NCBI RefSeq assembly: GCF_012848855.1
Contig: NZ_CP051630.1
Location: forward strand, 2,707,501 to 2,771,500
Direction: 5' to 3'
From: Pyruvatibacter mobilis
GTDB taxonomy: Bacteria; Pseudomonadota; Alphaproteobacteria; CGMCC-115125
DNA length: 64,000 bases
A program made the translations under genes and the position numbers. Every line of letters begins with the position of its first letter. The stretch's first letter is position 1. Positions 1 through 9,304 of the stretch are shown here, one piece after another. The notes beneath the pieces are model-generated. The model made no database searches, was not told the origin of the DNA, and saw only the letters and a program-made list of their open reading frames with translations.

Positions 1-881
1 GTGAATTCCTCCCGGAAGGTGTATTCGCCGGACTTGAAGGCCTCGAAGGCAGCCGTCCGGTCCCGGAAATATTCAAAGCGCACTGTGCCGAAGTTGAAGC
101 GCCCCCGGTTCACCGGCAGGTCACGGCCCCAATAGTCAGGGTCCAGACGGTGGGTTATCGAGCGCCCCTGCTGTACGTCATCCACGCGATAGGGGCCTGA
201 GCCAAGCGGCGGCTCGAGCGACGAGGCTGAAAAGTCGTGGTCGGAATAATAGGCCTTGGACAGGATCGGCAGCTCGGCAACCGTGAAGGGCAGGTCGCGC
301 ACGAGGTCGCCCTGGAATCGGTAGACCACGGTGCGGTCGCCCGCCGCCTCGGCGGATACCACGTCACGGATAGCCGTGGTGAGCAGCGGATGTCCCTTCT
401 CCTTCAGGAGATCGAAGGTGAACACCACATCGTCCACCATGACCGGGCTGCCGTCATGAAACCGCGCGCCGTCACGGAGGCGGAACGCAACAGACATGCG
501 GTCCGGCGCGATGGCGGCCGCTTCCGCTGCAAGGCCATACATGGCGTCCGGCTCGTCCCACGCGCGGGTCATCAACGTATCGAAGGTGAGCCGCATGCCA
601 TGGGCGCCCGAGCCCTTGAGCACGAAGATGTTGAGGGTGTCGAAAGTGAGGAAACCCTGGTTGAGATACGCCTCGGAGGGAATCAGCCGCAGCTCACCGC
701 CCTTCGGTGCGGCGGGGTCGGCGTAGTCGAAATGCGGGAACCCGGCGTCATATTTCAGGTCGCCGAAGATCGACATACCGTGGCGCCACTCTCCCCCATT
801 GGGAGCCAGGCTTTCCGCCTGCGCAGGACCGGTGAACGCCAGGGCGATCGTGGCGGCAAGGGCCGCGAGCCGCGCCCTCAC
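1..881 (-). CDS. Peptide ABC transporter substrate-binding protein, second copy (partial)
   Basis: Periplasmic solute-binding protein of family 5 (YejA-like), cut by the left window edge; 293 codons are visible. The start is a GTG at 881 that overlaps the TGA of the upstream paralogue in a GTGA junction, implying translational coupling. Residues 1-22 form a Sec signal peptide ending in PAQA. The mature part has the family pattern seen in its neighbour: HFDYADP, APKGGELR, TFDTLM, DEPDAMYGL, RFHDG, PPLGSGPYR and YWGRDLPVNRG. It is clearly homologous to the upstream protein, so the pair is a tandem duplication. It probably delivers peptides to a Yej-type permease encoded past the left edge (inference). 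Confidence 0.88.
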   Translation of the reverse strand, partial: MRARLAALAATIALAFTGPAQAESLAPNGGEWRHGMSIFGDLKYDAGFPHFDYADPAAPKGGELRLIPSEAYLNQGFLTFDTLNIFVLKGSGAHGMRLTFDTLMTRAWDEPDAMYGLAAEAAAIAPDRMSVAFRLRDGARFHDGSPVMVDDVVFTFDLLKEKGHPLLTTAIRDVVSAEAAGDRTVVYRFQGDLVRDLPFTVAELPILSKAYYSDHDFSASSLEPPLGSGPYRVDDVQQGRSITHRLDPDYWGRDLPVNRGRFNFGTVRFEYFRDRTAAFEAFKSGEYTFREEF

Positions 882-2821
882 TGGCTGCTCCCGCTGCTAG
901 CCGCGGACGCTGTGTCGTCATACCACCACACGGTGGGGAAGCCGCCCAGCGGGGCGTAGTCCGGCAAGGTGTCGGGCAGGCCGAAGCGGTTCCAGCGGGC
1001 CGAGCGCAGGGGGCTCCACCATTGCGGGATCACGTAGTGGTTCCACAGCAGCACCCGGTCAAGCGCGCGGGAGGCAGCCACCAGCGTCTCACGGTCTGGT
1101 GCGAAGATAATCTTCTCGATCAGCGCATCCACCGCCGGGTCCTTGATGCCGATCGTGTTGCGGGCGCCTTCTTTGTCGGCTCCTTCCGAGCCCCAGAAAT
1201 CCCGCTGCTCGTTGCCCGGCGACAGGGACTGGCTGAAACTGTCGACGATGATGTCAAAGTCGAAGGTCTCCTCGCGCGCCTGGTATTGCGACGTATCCAC
1301 CGTCCGAACGGATGCCTCGATCCCCAGCCGCTCCAGGCTCTGCTTGAAGGGCAGAACCACCCGCTCGAAAGAGGGCGACTGCAGCAGGAACTCGACGGTC
1401 ATTGCTTCGCCGCTGGTGCCGTTGACCAGCTTGCCGTCCGTCACAACCCAGCCGGCTTCCCTCAGCAGCCCGGCTGCCTTGCGTAGATTGGCGCGGACGG
1501 CGCGGGTGTCCGGGTTGGTGGGGTTCTCGAAATCCTGGGTGAATACTTCCTCGGGCACCTGACCGCGCAGGGGTTCGAGCAACTCGAGCTCCTTCGGACT
1601 TGGCAGGCCCGTGGCCTCGAGTTCGGAGCCTTCGAAGAAGGAATCCGTGCGCGTGTACTGATCAAAGAAGATGTTCTTGTTCATCCACTCGAAATCGAAG
1701 GCCAGATTGAAGGCCTGGCGCACGCGGCTGTCGGCGAATTTCTCGCGGCGAGTGTTGAACACGAAAGCCTGCATGGGCGACGGTACCTTGCTGGTGAAGG
1801 TCTGCAGCACCACGCGGCCATCCTTCACCGCCGGGAAGTCATACTCCGTGGCCCATGACTTGGCACTGTTCTCCACCCGCACGTCGTATCGGTCTCCCTT
1901 GAAGGCTTCCAGCATGGCGGTGTTGTCGAGGAAGAACTCGTAGACCATGAGGTCGAAATTGTTCTTGCCGCGATTGACCGGCAGGTCGCGGCCCCAATAA
2001 TCCGCCACCCGCTCGAACACGACCTTGCGGCCCGGGGTCACATCCGTGATGCGGTAGGGGCCGGAGCCAAGCGGCGGCTCAAGCGTTGTCTGGGTGATGT
2101 CGCGCCCGTCAGACCCGTCCCAGTAATGGGCGGGCAGCACGGGGAGTTGGCCCATGATCAGAGGCAGTTCCCGGTTGCCGGTCTGGTCGAAGGTGAAACG
2201 CACCTTGTGGTCCGACAGCGCTTCCGCCTTGGTGACGTTGGCATAGTAGCCGGCATAATGCGGATGGTTGGTGGTGAGCGCCTCGAAAGAGAAAATCACG
2301 TCCGCTGCGGTCACCGGCTTTCCGTCATGCCAGCGCGCAATGTCGTGGAGTTCAAATTCGACCCAGCCGAAATCCTCCGGATAGGTCACAGACTTCGCCA
2401 CCAGGCCGTATTCGGCGCTCGGCTCGTCCATCGAATCCGCCATCAGCGTGTCGTAGACGAGAGTGACCGGGCCAGGCTTCCCCTTCACGACGAAGGGGTT
2501 GAGGCTGTCAAAGGTGCCATAGAGCGCCTGGCGCAGGCGGCCTCCCTTCGGCGCATCGGGGTTCACATAGTCGAAATGGGTGAAGTCGGGGGCGTATTTG
2601 GGCTCACCGATCAACGACAGGCCGTTGGTCGTCACCGTCTCCTGCGCGTGGGCCTGGGGCACGGCGGCCAGCGGCAACGCCACGCCCAATGACGCAACCA
2701 AGGACAGGGCTGCCAGAGGTCGGCGCACATCCAATTGCCATGCGGCGGCACACGTGTCGGCAGGAATGCCGCGTGCCGTGCGATGCGTGCGTGAATGCCG
2801 TGATGTCAGCCGAAAGCGCAT
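878..2821 (-). CDS. Peptide ABC transporter substrate-binding protein (YejA-like)
   Basis: A 647-residue family 5 periplasmic binding protein for oligopeptides or microcin-like peptides. Start ATG at 2821 is chosen because GGAG lies about 5 bases upstream; further upstream starts add unrelated Arg/Cys-rich sequence. The N-terminus is odd: an n-region of roughly 30 basic/polar residues precedes the hydrophobic core, with a likely signal peptidase site after AHA near residue 59. Family motifs in order: FDYVNPDAPKGG, YDTLMADSMDEP, ARWHDGKPVTAADV, EPPLGSGPYR, YWGRDLPVNRG and a C-terminal VIPQWW. It is coupled by a GTGA overlap to a second copy. Yej annotation is by resemblance to the YejA family; the substrate is unknown. 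Confidence 0.9.
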   Translation of the reverse strand: MRFRLTSRHSRTHRTARGIPADTCAAAWQLDVRRPLAALSLVASLGVALPLAAVPQAHAQETVTTNGLSLIGEPKYAPDFTHFDYVNPDAPKGGRLRQALYGTFDSLNPFVVKGKPGPVTLVYDTLMADSMDEPSAEYGLVAKSVTYPEDFGWVEFELHDIARWHDGKPVTAADVIFSFEALTTNHPHYAGYYANVTKAEALSDHKVRFTFDQTGNRELPLIMGQLPVLPAHYWDGSDGRDITQTTLEPPLGSGPYRITDVTPGRKVVFERVADYWGRDLPVNRGKNNFDLMVYEFFLDNTAMLEAFKGDRYDVRVENSAKSWATEYDFPAVKDGRVVLQTFTSKVPSPMQAFVFNTRREKFADSRVRQAFNLAFDFEWMNKNIFFDQYTRTDSFFEGSELEATGLPSPKELELLEPLRGQVPEEVFTQDFENPTNPDTRAVRANLRKAAGLLREAGWVVTDGKLVNGTSGEAMTVEFLLQSPSFERVVLPFKQSLERLGIEASVRTVDTSQYQAREETFDFDIIVDSFSQSLSPGNEQRDFWGSEGADKEGARNTIGIKDPAVDALIEKIIFAPDRETLVAASRALDRVLLWNHYVIPQWWSPLRSARWNRFGLPDTLPDYAPLGGFPTVWWYDDTASAASSGSSQ

Positions 2822-2932
2822 GTCTCCGTACCCGGATCGTTTCTGAATGTGCGAGCGTGCTTCGGGCAAGCATGGCGCAGCCCGATCCACAGTCGATACG
2901 CATATTGTGACGAAACTGCGCCACATATGCGA

Positions 2933-2960
2933 GAGGCGGACCCCGCAAGGGGCCCGCCTC
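2933..2960 (-). terminator. Hairpin downstream of cytochrome c gene
   Basis: Strong dyad: GAGGCGG-A-CCCC, loop GCAA, GGGG-C-CCGCCTC. It sits 31 bases after the cytochrome c stop on the minus strand and upstream of the binding-protein operon. No U-tract follows on either strand, so it could be a weak terminator or an mRNA-stabilising hairpin. Confidence 0.4.
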
Positions 2961-2991
2961 TTCACGAATCAGTGTTGTGCAGTGTGCCAGA

Positions 2992-3669
2992 TCAGTTGTT
3001 GCGGCCCGGCATGTCGTCGCCATCAGCGGTGCCTGCATCATCGGCAGCCGGTGCGTCAGCAGCAGCATCCGTGGCATCCGCCGGTGCGGCGGCCTCTTCA
3101 GCCGGGGCCTCACCGGCCGGGGCTGCAGCCACTTCGGGCTTCGGGTACGGCGTGCCGCGCAGGGAGGCGAGATAGACCATCACCGCAGCGCGGTCCTCGG
3201 CCTTGCCGAGACCGGCGAAGGACATGGCGGTGCCCGGAATGTAGTCAGACGGCTTCAGCAGGAAGGCGTTCATGTTATCCCAGGTCCACTCACCGCCCTT
3301 TGCAAGGAGGGCTGCGGAATAAGAGAAGCTGTCGCTGTGCCCCTTGGAAGCACCCATGGTGCCATAGAGGTTCGGGCCGACCTTGTTTTCGCCGCCCTGC
3401 TCGAAGGTATGGCAGGCCACGCAGCGGCGGGCCACCTTCTGGCCGCGCTCAATGGTGGCGAGCTGGATCAGCTCCTCGATGGACTGTTCGGCAGGGGCCT
3501 CGGCGGCCGCGCCTTCACCCTCGACTTCCACACCCTCGACCACATAGGCCTGCTGTTCAGGCTCCGCTGCGTGATAGAGGGTCGGGGCCAGGAACATGCC
3601 GATGCCGAGCAGCACCAGGAGCGATGCCAGAACGGCGCCTGCGATCTTGTTGAATTCAAAGCTGTCCAT
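2992..3669 (-). CDS. Membrane-anchored class I cytochrome c (CycM-like)
   Basis: A 225-residue cytochrome c carrying electrons in the periplasm, anchored by one N-terminal helix (residues 8-30). The haem site is CVACH (83-87) and the distal ligand is Met149 in GTAMSF, with GPNLYG and a C-terminal VMVYLASLRG as in the mitochondrial-type cytochrome c552/CycM family, which links the bc1 complex to oxidases in alphaproteobacteria. An acidic Ala/Pro/Asp-rich spacer separates the anchor from the haem domain. A second low-complexity tail of about 48 residues (178-225) follows it; this tail is not part of the core fold. Single gene with its own upstream region of 360 bases shared with kdsB. Confidence 0.92.
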   Translation of the reverse strand: MDSFEFNKIAGAVLASLLVLLGIGMFLAPTLYHAAEPEQQAYVVEGVEVEGEGAAAEAPAEQSIEELIQLATIERGQKVARRCVACHTFEQGGENKVGPNLYGTMGASKGHSDSFSYSAALLAKGGEWTWDNMNAFLLKPSDYIPGTAMSFAGLGKAEDRAAVMVYLASLRGTPYPKPEVAAAPAGEAPAEEAAAPADATDAAADAPAADDAGTADGDDMPGRNN

Positions 3670-4029
3670 AATGCTGAAGTCCGGAGTTATCTTTAGCGTT
3701 TGTCAGATCAAAGCGCGGAGTGGCACTTCGGGGAGGATACTGGGTCTTTGGCGCACGCCGTGAAGGGGCGCCATGTCGCACGGGCCGCGCCGCAGGCCCT
3801 TGGTGGGCGGCCCGGCGCGATTGGCGCGCAGACTACCCGCTTCCGGTTTTGCCGGGCAAGACGTATAAGCGGCTGAATTTTGCCCGTTTTTGCGGGCTTT
3901 GAGGGCAATCGGGGCGGCGATGGCGCGGCGAAGCGTCGCATCGCCTGCTCTCCGCGCCCGCGAATCACCCCGCCAGGGCCCTTTCCTCCGGTTTGCGCGC
4001 CCCTGCCTGATGGGATTTATAGTCTGCCG
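3670..4029. other. Intergenic region between cytochrome c and kdsB
   Basis: A 360-base divergent spacer that must hold both promoters. ORFs crossing it are in-frame extensions or antisense shadows without ribosome sites. The only structure I see is a small hairpin, GCCCG-TTTTTG-CGGGC, at 3882-3897. No convincing consensus promoter or operator was recognised. Confidence 0.5.
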
Positions 4030-4836
4030 ATGACCGCTGTTTCCGCCACATTCTCCCGCACCGACGCGCCTGCTGATCTGAAGCCCCTCCTGGTCATTCC
4101 AGCCCGCATGGCCGCCACGCGCCTGCCCGGCAAGCCGCTGCTGGATATCGCCGGCAAGCCGATGATCGTACGGGTCTGGGAGATTGCGCGGGACTGGGCG
4201 GCAAGCGTCCCCGGCGCCCGGGTGCTTGTCGCCGCCGGTGATAGGGAGATCGTCGACGCGGTAACCGCTGCCAGCGGGGACGCCGTGCTGACGGACCCGG
4301 ACCTGCCTTCCGGTACGGATCGGTGCTGGGCTGCAGCGCGCACAGCGGACCCCGAGGGCAATCACCAGGTCATCGTAAACCTGCAGGGCGACCAGCCGGT
4401 GTTTGATGCGGACATCCTGTCGGCTGTGCTTGCGCCCTTGTCCGAGCCTGCCGTCGACATCGCGACGCTGGCCTCGGTCATCATCGACGCGCAGGAGCGC
4501 GATAACCCGAACGTCGTGAAACTGGTGCCGAGCTTTGCCGCGCCGGACGCACAGATCGGCCGGGCGCTCTACTTCACCCGCGCCACCGCGCCGACGGGCG
4601 ACGGGCCGCTTTATCACCATGTGGGCATCTACGCGTTCCGCCGTAACGCGCTTGAACGCTTCGTCTCGCTGCCGCCATCGGCGCTGGAGATACGCGAGAA
4701 GCTGGAACAGCTGCGGGCGCTGGAGGACGGCATGCGTATGGATGCAGCCATCGTGCCACAGGGCACGCGGATCGGCGTGGACAGCCCCGAAGACCTCGAG
4801 CGCGCCCGCGCCTATTTTGCCCACCAATCGGCATGA
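4030..4836 (+). CDS. kdsB: 3-deoxy-manno-octulosonate cytidylyltransferase
   Basis: Activates KDO to CMP-KDO for lipopolysaccharide inner-core synthesis in the cytosol. The 268-residue protein has the family's N-terminal nucleotide-binding signature (residues 22-36, VIPARMAATRLPGKP), then NLQGDQP and a C-terminal IGVDSPEDLERAR. The ATG at 4030 was chosen because the fold begins about 17 residues later; the 50 residues upstream in frame do not resemble KdsB. The N-terminal extension of about 17 residues is slightly longer than usual. It is followed 37 bases later by pheA on the same strand, a pairing common in alphaproteobacteria. Confidence 0.95.
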   Translation: MTAVSATFSRTDAPADLKPLLVIPARMAATRLPGKPLLDIAGKPMIVRVWEIARDWAASVPGARVLVAAGDREIVDAVTAASGDAVLTDPDLPSGTDRCWAAARTADPEGNHQVIVNLQGDQPVFDADILSAVLAPLSEPAVDIATLASVIIDAQERDNPNVVKLVPSFAAPDAQIGRALYFTRATAPTGDGPLYHHVGIYAFRRNALERFVSLPPSALEIREKLEQLRALEDGMRMDAAIVPQGTRIGVDSPEDLERARAYFAHQSA

Positions 4837-4873
4837 TCGCGGACCAGCACCTACTTCCAGAAACGAGCCAAAA

Positions 4874-5749
4874 ATGAGCGCAGACAACATCATCGTCTAT
4901 CAGGGCGAACCCGGCGCCAACTCCCAGATCGCCTGCCAGCAGGTGTTTCCGGGCATGGAACCCCGTGCCTGCGCCACCTTCGAAGAGGCATTTGCCGCCA
5001 TCAGTGAGGGCGATGCCCGGCTGGGCATGATCCCGATCGAGAATTCGCTGGCCGGCCGCGTGGCGGATATCCATCACCTGCTGCCCGAATCAGGCCTTTA
5101 CATCATCGGGGAGCATTTCCTGCGCATCCGCTTCGCGCTCATGGCTCCCAAGGGCGCCAAGCTTGACGGCATCAAAGTCGCCCAAAGCCACATCATGGCG
5201 CTGGGCCAGTGCCGCAAGACGCTGCACGGGCTCGGCATCAAGGCTGAAGCGGCGGCGGACACAGCGGGTTCTGCTCGCCAGGTGGCCGAGCGGGGCGACC
5301 TCACGCGGGCTGCCCTGGCGGCGCCGGAAGCTGCCGAGATCTATGGCCTGGATATTCTCAAGACAGAGATGGAGGATGCGAGCCACAACACCACCCGCTT
5401 CCTCATCATGGCCAACGAGCCAGACGACGCGACCCCGGAAGAAGAGCCAGTAATCACAAGTTTCGTCTTCCGTGTGCGGAACGTTCCGGCCGCGCTCTAC
5501 AAGGCCATGGGCGGCTTTGCCACCAATGGCGTCAACATGACCAAGCTCGAGAGCTACCAGGTGGCGGGCTCGTTCAATGCCACGCAGTTCTATGCCGACA
5601 TCGAAGGCCACCCGGACCGGCGCAATGTGCGGCTGGCGCTGGAGGAACTGCAGTTCTTCTGCAGTGAACTCAAGATCCTCGGCATCTACCCGGCCAGCCC
5701 GTATCGGGCCAAGATCGAAAAGGAACTGGCCGCGCCAACTGCGGATTGA
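4874..5749 (+). CDS. pheA: Prephenate dehydratase
   Basis: Converts prephenate to phenylpyruvate in phenylalanine synthesis. This is the stand-alone form (291 residues) without a chorismate mutase domain. The catalytic PDT domain spans about residues 6-185, with YQGEPGANSQ at the start, PIENSLAGRV and the SHNTTRF catalytic motif. An ACT domain (about 195-275) should bind phenylalanine for feedback control; its usual ESRP motif reads ESYQ here. ATG at 4874 directly precedes MSADNIIVYQG. It ends 4 bases before the convergent nudC stop. Confidence 0.96.
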   Translation: MSADNIIVYQGEPGANSQIACQQVFPGMEPRACATFEEAFAAISEGDARLGMIPIENSLAGRVADIHHLLPESGLYIIGEHFLRIRFALMAPKGAKLDGIKVAQSHIMALGQCRKTLHGLGIKAEAAADTAGSARQVAERGDLTRAALAAPEAAEIYGLDILKTEMEDASHNTTRFLIMANEPDDATPEEEPVITSFVFRVRNVPAALYKAMGGFATNGVNMTKLESYQVAGSFNATQFYADIEGHPDRRNVRLALEELQFFCSELKILGIYPASPYRAKIEKELAAPTAD

Positions 5750-5753
5750 GGCG

Positions 5754-6695
5754 TCAGCCCTGATCCACCCAGTGGCGGATGAGCTGGTGGGCGATGGCGA
5801 AGGCGGGCGGGACCCAGAAGCCTTTGTTTTCGCCGGCCAGCACGGCGCGCAACTCATCGCGAGAGAACCAGCGCGCCTCTTCCAGCTCGATGCCGTCCAC
5901 GGTCACTTCTTCGGTTTCCGCTTCCGCATGGCACCCGATCATCAACTGCGACGGATAGGGCCAGGGCTGGGTCGAGTGGTAGCGCACATTGCGCACCTGG
6001 ATGCCCGCCTCTTCCATCATCTCGCGGGCCACGGCTTCCTCGATCGATTCGCCCGGCTCGATGAAGCCTGCCAGCGACGAGAACATGCCGCGCGGGAACA
6101 TGGGCTGGCGGCCCAGCAATGCCTTGTCACCGCGCGTCGCCAGCATGATCACCACGGGGTCCGTGCGGGGGAAGTGCTCCGCCTTGCAGTCGGGGCAGAC
6201 GCGCTTGTAGCCAGCCTCCATCATGTCGGTCGGATAGCCGCAATTGGCGCAGAAGCCGTGGCGAAGGTGCCAGTCGATCATGCTCTTGCCCTGGGCCATG
6301 ATGGCAAGCTCGCCCGGCGTGATCTCACCTTTCATGGCCAGGCCGCGCAGGTCCTCGAACTCACCCATGCCCTTGAAGGCGGTCTGTTCCGGGTTCTCAC
6401 CGGCTGAAAGATCAGTGGCAAACAGCGCCCGGCCGCGCTTGTTGATACCCAGCAGCACTGTCACCGAGTTCGACGTCATCAGCGGCTTCACCATCTGCGG
6501 CGGCAGCCAGCCGATATCCTTGCCGTCGCCCGGTGCCACTTCCGGCAGCACGAAGGGCTGCAGATTGTAGAACGGCACATAGCGGCTTTCGGGATCGTCC
6601 ATCTTCTCCTTCAGCCACGCTTCGTCCGTGCGTTTGTCGCTGACACGGTCCAGCGGGTTGTTGGCGAAGATGTTGGGATTGGGTTCAAGCGCCAT
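5754..6695 (-). CDS. nudC: NADH pyrophosphatase / NAD-cap hydrolase (Nudix)
   Basis: Hydrolyses NADH to NMNH and AMP; family members also remove NAD caps from RNA. The 313-residue protein has an N-terminal substrate domain, a four-cysteine zinc ribbon (CANCGY then CPDC), and a complete Nudix box beginning GFIEPGES and ending REMMEEAGI. A SQLMIG motif, characteristic of NudC (SQPWPFPxS-type), follows as TQPWPYPSQLM. Start at 6695 is supported by AGGAAGG 7-13 bases upstream; the longer in-frame extension lacks a site. Confidence 0.95.
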   Translation of the reverse strand: MALEPNPNIFANNPLDRVSDKRTDEAWLKEKMDDPESRYVPFYNLQPFVLPEVAPGDGKDIGWLPPQMVKPLMTSNSVTVLLGINKRGRALFATDLSAGENPEQTAFKGMGEFEDLRGLAMKGEITPGELAIMAQGKSMIDWHLRHGFCANCGYPTDMMEAGYKRVCPDCKAEHFPRTDPVVIMLATRGDKALLGRQPMFPRGMFSSLAGFIEPGESIEEAVAREMMEEAGIQVRNVRYHSTQPWPYPSQLMIGCHAEAETEEVTVDGIELEEARWFSRDELRAVLAGENKGFWVPPAFAIAHQLIRHWVDQG

Positions 6696-6817
6696 GGGGC
6701 GGCCTTCCTGTCGTGCGTCTTTGAGCTTTTTCGGGCGGAAACCTGCCATGGCGGGCGCTTGCGGGCAAACACCCATCTCCGGTGCAGGGATACTGCCAGA
6801 ATCTTCGATGGCCCGGG

Positions 6818-6848
6818 TTGCCATGCCGCCCCCGGCGTCTGATATAGT
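6818..6848 (+). promoter_or_regulatory. Promoter of the SRP RNA gene
   Basis: TTGCCA (6818-6823), 17-base spacer, then GATATA/TATAGT (6841-6848), placing transcription start near 6853-6855, exactly where the RNA secondary structure begins. Confidence 0.6.
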
Positions 6849-6853
6849 GCCTT

Positions 6854-6952
6854 CGGGAGGTTGGCGGCGGACAAGTCCCTCGCCAACCCGGTCAGGTCCG
6901 GAAGGAAGCAGCCGTAACGAGTTCGGCTTGGGTCGTCTGTCCAGCCTCCCAC
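6854..6952 (+). ncRNA. ffs: Small SRP RNA (4.5S)
   Basis: RNA of the signal recognition particle, which with Ffh targets membrane proteins. It has the family signature GGTCAGGTCCGGAAGGAAGC followed by AGCCG, the conserved apical region bound by Ffh. The ends pair: GGGAGG at 6855-6860 with CCTCCC at 6945-6950. The size (about 99 nt) and the position just upstream of dnaX are typical of alphaproteobacteria. Exact ends are estimated from base-pairing. Confidence 0.95.
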
Positions 6953-7004
6953 TTCATCACCCAGCATCAGGGTTGCCCCGTTTCAAGGATCATCTCTCGC
7001 TCTC

Positions 7005-8975
7005 ATGACGCCGCCATCCGACACAGCGCATGAGGCAGATGAGCCCAATCTCGGCATGACGTCGGACGATGCGGGGTTTGATCTCATGGGCGGCTCGGCA
7101 GACGCCCCCGCCCAACCTGCCGAATATCAGGTTCTTGCCCGCAAGTACCGGCCACAGACCTTCGATGACCTCGTCGGTCAGGAGGCGATGGTGCGCACCC
7201 TGCGCAATGCGTTCGCCACCGGCCGCATCGCGCATGCTTTCATCCTCACCGGCGTGCGCGGCATCGGTAAGACGACCACCGCCCGCATTCTGGCCCGCGC
7301 CCTCAACTATGAAGCCGAGGGCGTTGAAGGGCCGACCATCGACATGCCGGGGCCGGGCGTGCACTGCCCGTCGATCATGGAATCCCGGCACCAGGACGTG
7401 CTGGAGATGGATGCGGCCTCTCGCACCGGCATCGACGATATTCGCGAGATCATCGAAAGCGTGCGCTATGCGCCGACGTCCGCACGCTACAAGGTCTACA
7501 TCATTGACGAAGTGCACATGCTGTCGAAGGCCGCATTCAACGGCCTTCTGAAGACGCTGGAGGAACCGCCGGCGCATGTGAAGTTCATCTTCGCCACCAC
7601 CGAAATCCGCAAAGTGCCGGTCACGGTGCTGTCGCGCTGCCAGCGCTTCGATCTGCGGCGGCTGGATGCAGACGCGATGAGCCAGCATCTGTCCAACATC
7701 GCCGGCAAGGAAGGCGTCTCGATTGACGACGGCGCTTTGGCACTGATCGGCCGGGCCGCCGAAGGCTCCGTGCGTGACGGCCTGTCGCTGCTCGACCAGG
7801 CGATTGCACACACTGGTGACGGGACCGCAAACGGCGAAGCGGTGTCCGCCGACAGCGTGCGCGCCATGCTGGGCCTCGCGGATCGCGGACGCGTCTTCGA
7901 CCTTTATGAGCATGTGATGAAGGGCGACGTGGCCGCGGCCCTCTCCGAACTCACAGCGCAGTATCAGGACGGCGCGGACCCGGCGGTCGTCATCTCTGAC
8001 ATGGCCGAGCTGACCCATTGGCTGACGCGCCTCAAGCTCGTTGAGAGCGCGGCCGATGACAAGACCGTCTCCGACATGGACCGCACGCGCGGCCTGGAGA
8101 TGGTGGCCAAGCTGCCGGTGAAGACGCTGGCGCGCACCTGGCAGATGCTGCTCAAGGGGCTGGCCGAAGTCGAGCGCGCGCCGTGGCCGCTGGCCGCCGC
8201 CGAGATGGTGCTCGTGCGGCTTGCCTATGCGGCAGATCTTCCGTCGCCGGATGAAGTGATCAAGAAGCTGCAGGCTATGCCCGCACCATCCGGCGCTCCT
8301 CGGGGTGGCGGCGGCCCAGGTGGCGGCGGGAGTGCCGCTGCGATGCAAGGGACCGCCGGGGGCATGCCCCAGAGCCCTGTGCGCATGGCGCCCGCCGCGC
8401 CCAGCTCCGGGCCCAGCATGAGTGCTGGTTCTTCCACAAGTGGAGCTGCAGGCGGCGGCCCTCAGGCCGCGCAGCAGACGGCCCCATCGGCACGGCTTCA
8501 GTTGCAGCGCTTCGAAGACGTTGTGGCGATGGCCGAACAGAAGCGCGATGTGATGCTGCAGCACGCGCTTGAAAACGACGTCCAGCTCGTCAATTTCGCC
8601 CCCGGCCGCATCGAGCTTGCGGTGGTCAAGGGCAATGGCGACATCATCCAGGAATTGTCGCGCAAGCTGTCTGCCTGGACCAATGAGCGCTGGTTCATAT
8701 CCCAGGCCCGCAAGGATGTGACGCCCGCCCAGCCGACCATCGGCGATACCAAGCGCGCGGCCCGCGAAGCGGAGCTTGCCGCAATCCGCCAGGAACCGCT
8801 GGTGAAGGCGGCGCTCGAGGCCTTTCCCGGTGCGGAAATTCTGGAGATCCGGGATCTCGGCGCGGATGCCGCCGCAGGCGCTGCTGCCGCCCCCGCCCCG
8901 CCGGATGATACGGGCGAAGAAGACGGGGACGACTATGGGGGTGGGGACCTCCCGACGACAGAGGATTTCATCTGA
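7005..8975 (+). CDS. dnaX: DNA polymerase III subunit gamma/tau
   Basis: Clamp-loader ATPase and replisome organiser. In the 656-residue protein, the AAA+ domain follows an acidic 40-residue N-terminal extension: Walker A GVRGIGKT (83-90), Walker B/DEVH (168-171) and sensor TEIRKVP. A Gly/Pro/Ala-rich linker (about 425-500) leads to the tau-like C-terminal domain and a very acidic tail. The zinc module normally made of four cysteines between Walker A and B is degenerate; only Cys121 remains. I saw no A-rich slippery site in the linker, so a frameshift-derived gamma is not evident. The stop shares one base with the ybaB ATG. Confidence 0.97.
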   Translation: MTPPSDTAHEADEPNLGMTSDDAGFDLMGGSADAPAQPAEYQVLARKYRPQTFDDLVGQEAMVRTLRNAFATGRIAHAFILTGVRGIGKTTTARILARALNYEAEGVEGPTIDMPGPGVHCPSIMESRHQDVLEMDAASRTGIDDIREIIESVRYAPTSARYKVYIIDEVHMLSKAAFNGLLKTLEEPPAHVKFIFATTEIRKVPVTVLSRCQRFDLRRLDADAMSQHLSNIAGKEGVSIDDGALALIGRAAEGSVRDGLSLLDQAIAHTGDGTANGEAVSADSVRAMLGLADRGRVFDLYEHVMKGDVAAALSELTAQYQDGADPAVVISDMAELTHWLTRLKLVESAADDKTVSDMDRTRGLEMVAKLPVKTLARTWQMLLKGLAEVERAPWPLAAAEMVLVRLAYAADLPSPDEVIKKLQAMPAPSGAPRGGGGPGGGGSAAAMQGTAGGMPQSPVRMAPAAPSSGPSMSAGSSTSGAAGGGPQAAQQTAPSARLQLQRFEDVVAMAEQKRDVMLQHALENDVQLVNFAPGRIELAVVKGNGDIIQELSRKLSAWTNERWFISQARKDVTPAQPTIGDTKRAAREAELAAIRQEPLVKAALEAFPGAEILEIRDLGADAAAGAAAAPAPPDDTGEEDGDDYGGGDLPTTEDFI

Positions 8976-9292
8976 TGAAGAATCTCACCGGCCTGATGAA
9001 ACAGGCGAAGGAAATTCAGGCCCGCATGGGCGAGATGCAGGAGCGCGTGGACGCGCTTGAAGTGGATGGCACGTCCGGCGGCGGCATGGTCACTGTGCGT
9101 CTCAAGGGCAAGGGTGAACTTGTGGGCGTCAAGATCGACCCCAGCATGATGGCCGCCGACGAGGTGGAGATCCTCGAGGATCTCATCGTGGCAGCGCATA
9201 CGGATGCCCGCACCAAGCTGGAGGCGAAGCTGCAGGAAGAGATGCAGTCGATCACCGGCGGGCTGCCCCTGCCGCCGGGCTTTTCACTCTAG
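8975..9292 (+). CDS. ybaB: Nucleoid-associated protein YbaB/EbfC
   Basis: Small DNA-binding protein (105 residues) that dimerises and coats the nucleoid. It has the classic N-terminal helix with [12 protein letters not shown], the [20 protein letters not shown] core and the C-terminal GLPLPPGF. It starts at the last base of the dnaX stop (TGATG), so it is translationally coupled, and lies 12 bases before recR; dnaX-ybaB-recR is a near-universal operon. Confidence 0.96.
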   Translation: MKNLTGLMKQAKEIQARMGEMQERVDALEVDGTSGGGMVTVRLKGKGELVGVKIDPSMMAADEVEILEDLIVAAHTDARTKLEAKLQEEMQSITGGLPLPPGFSL

Positions 9293-9304
9293 GCCGCTGC
9301 CATC

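Noticed and set aside
3703-4893. 396-residue minus-strand ORF across the cytochrome/kdsB spacer and kdsB
   Set aside because: Mostly antisense to kdsB; no start signal and Arg/Gly/His-rich composition.
8270-8500. Programmed frameshift site in dnaX
   Set aside because: No A-rich slippery heptamer seen in the linker region.
6990-8564. 524-residue minus-strand ORF opposite dnaX
   Set aside because: Antisense shadow of dnaX in a high-GC gene; no recognisable protein features.
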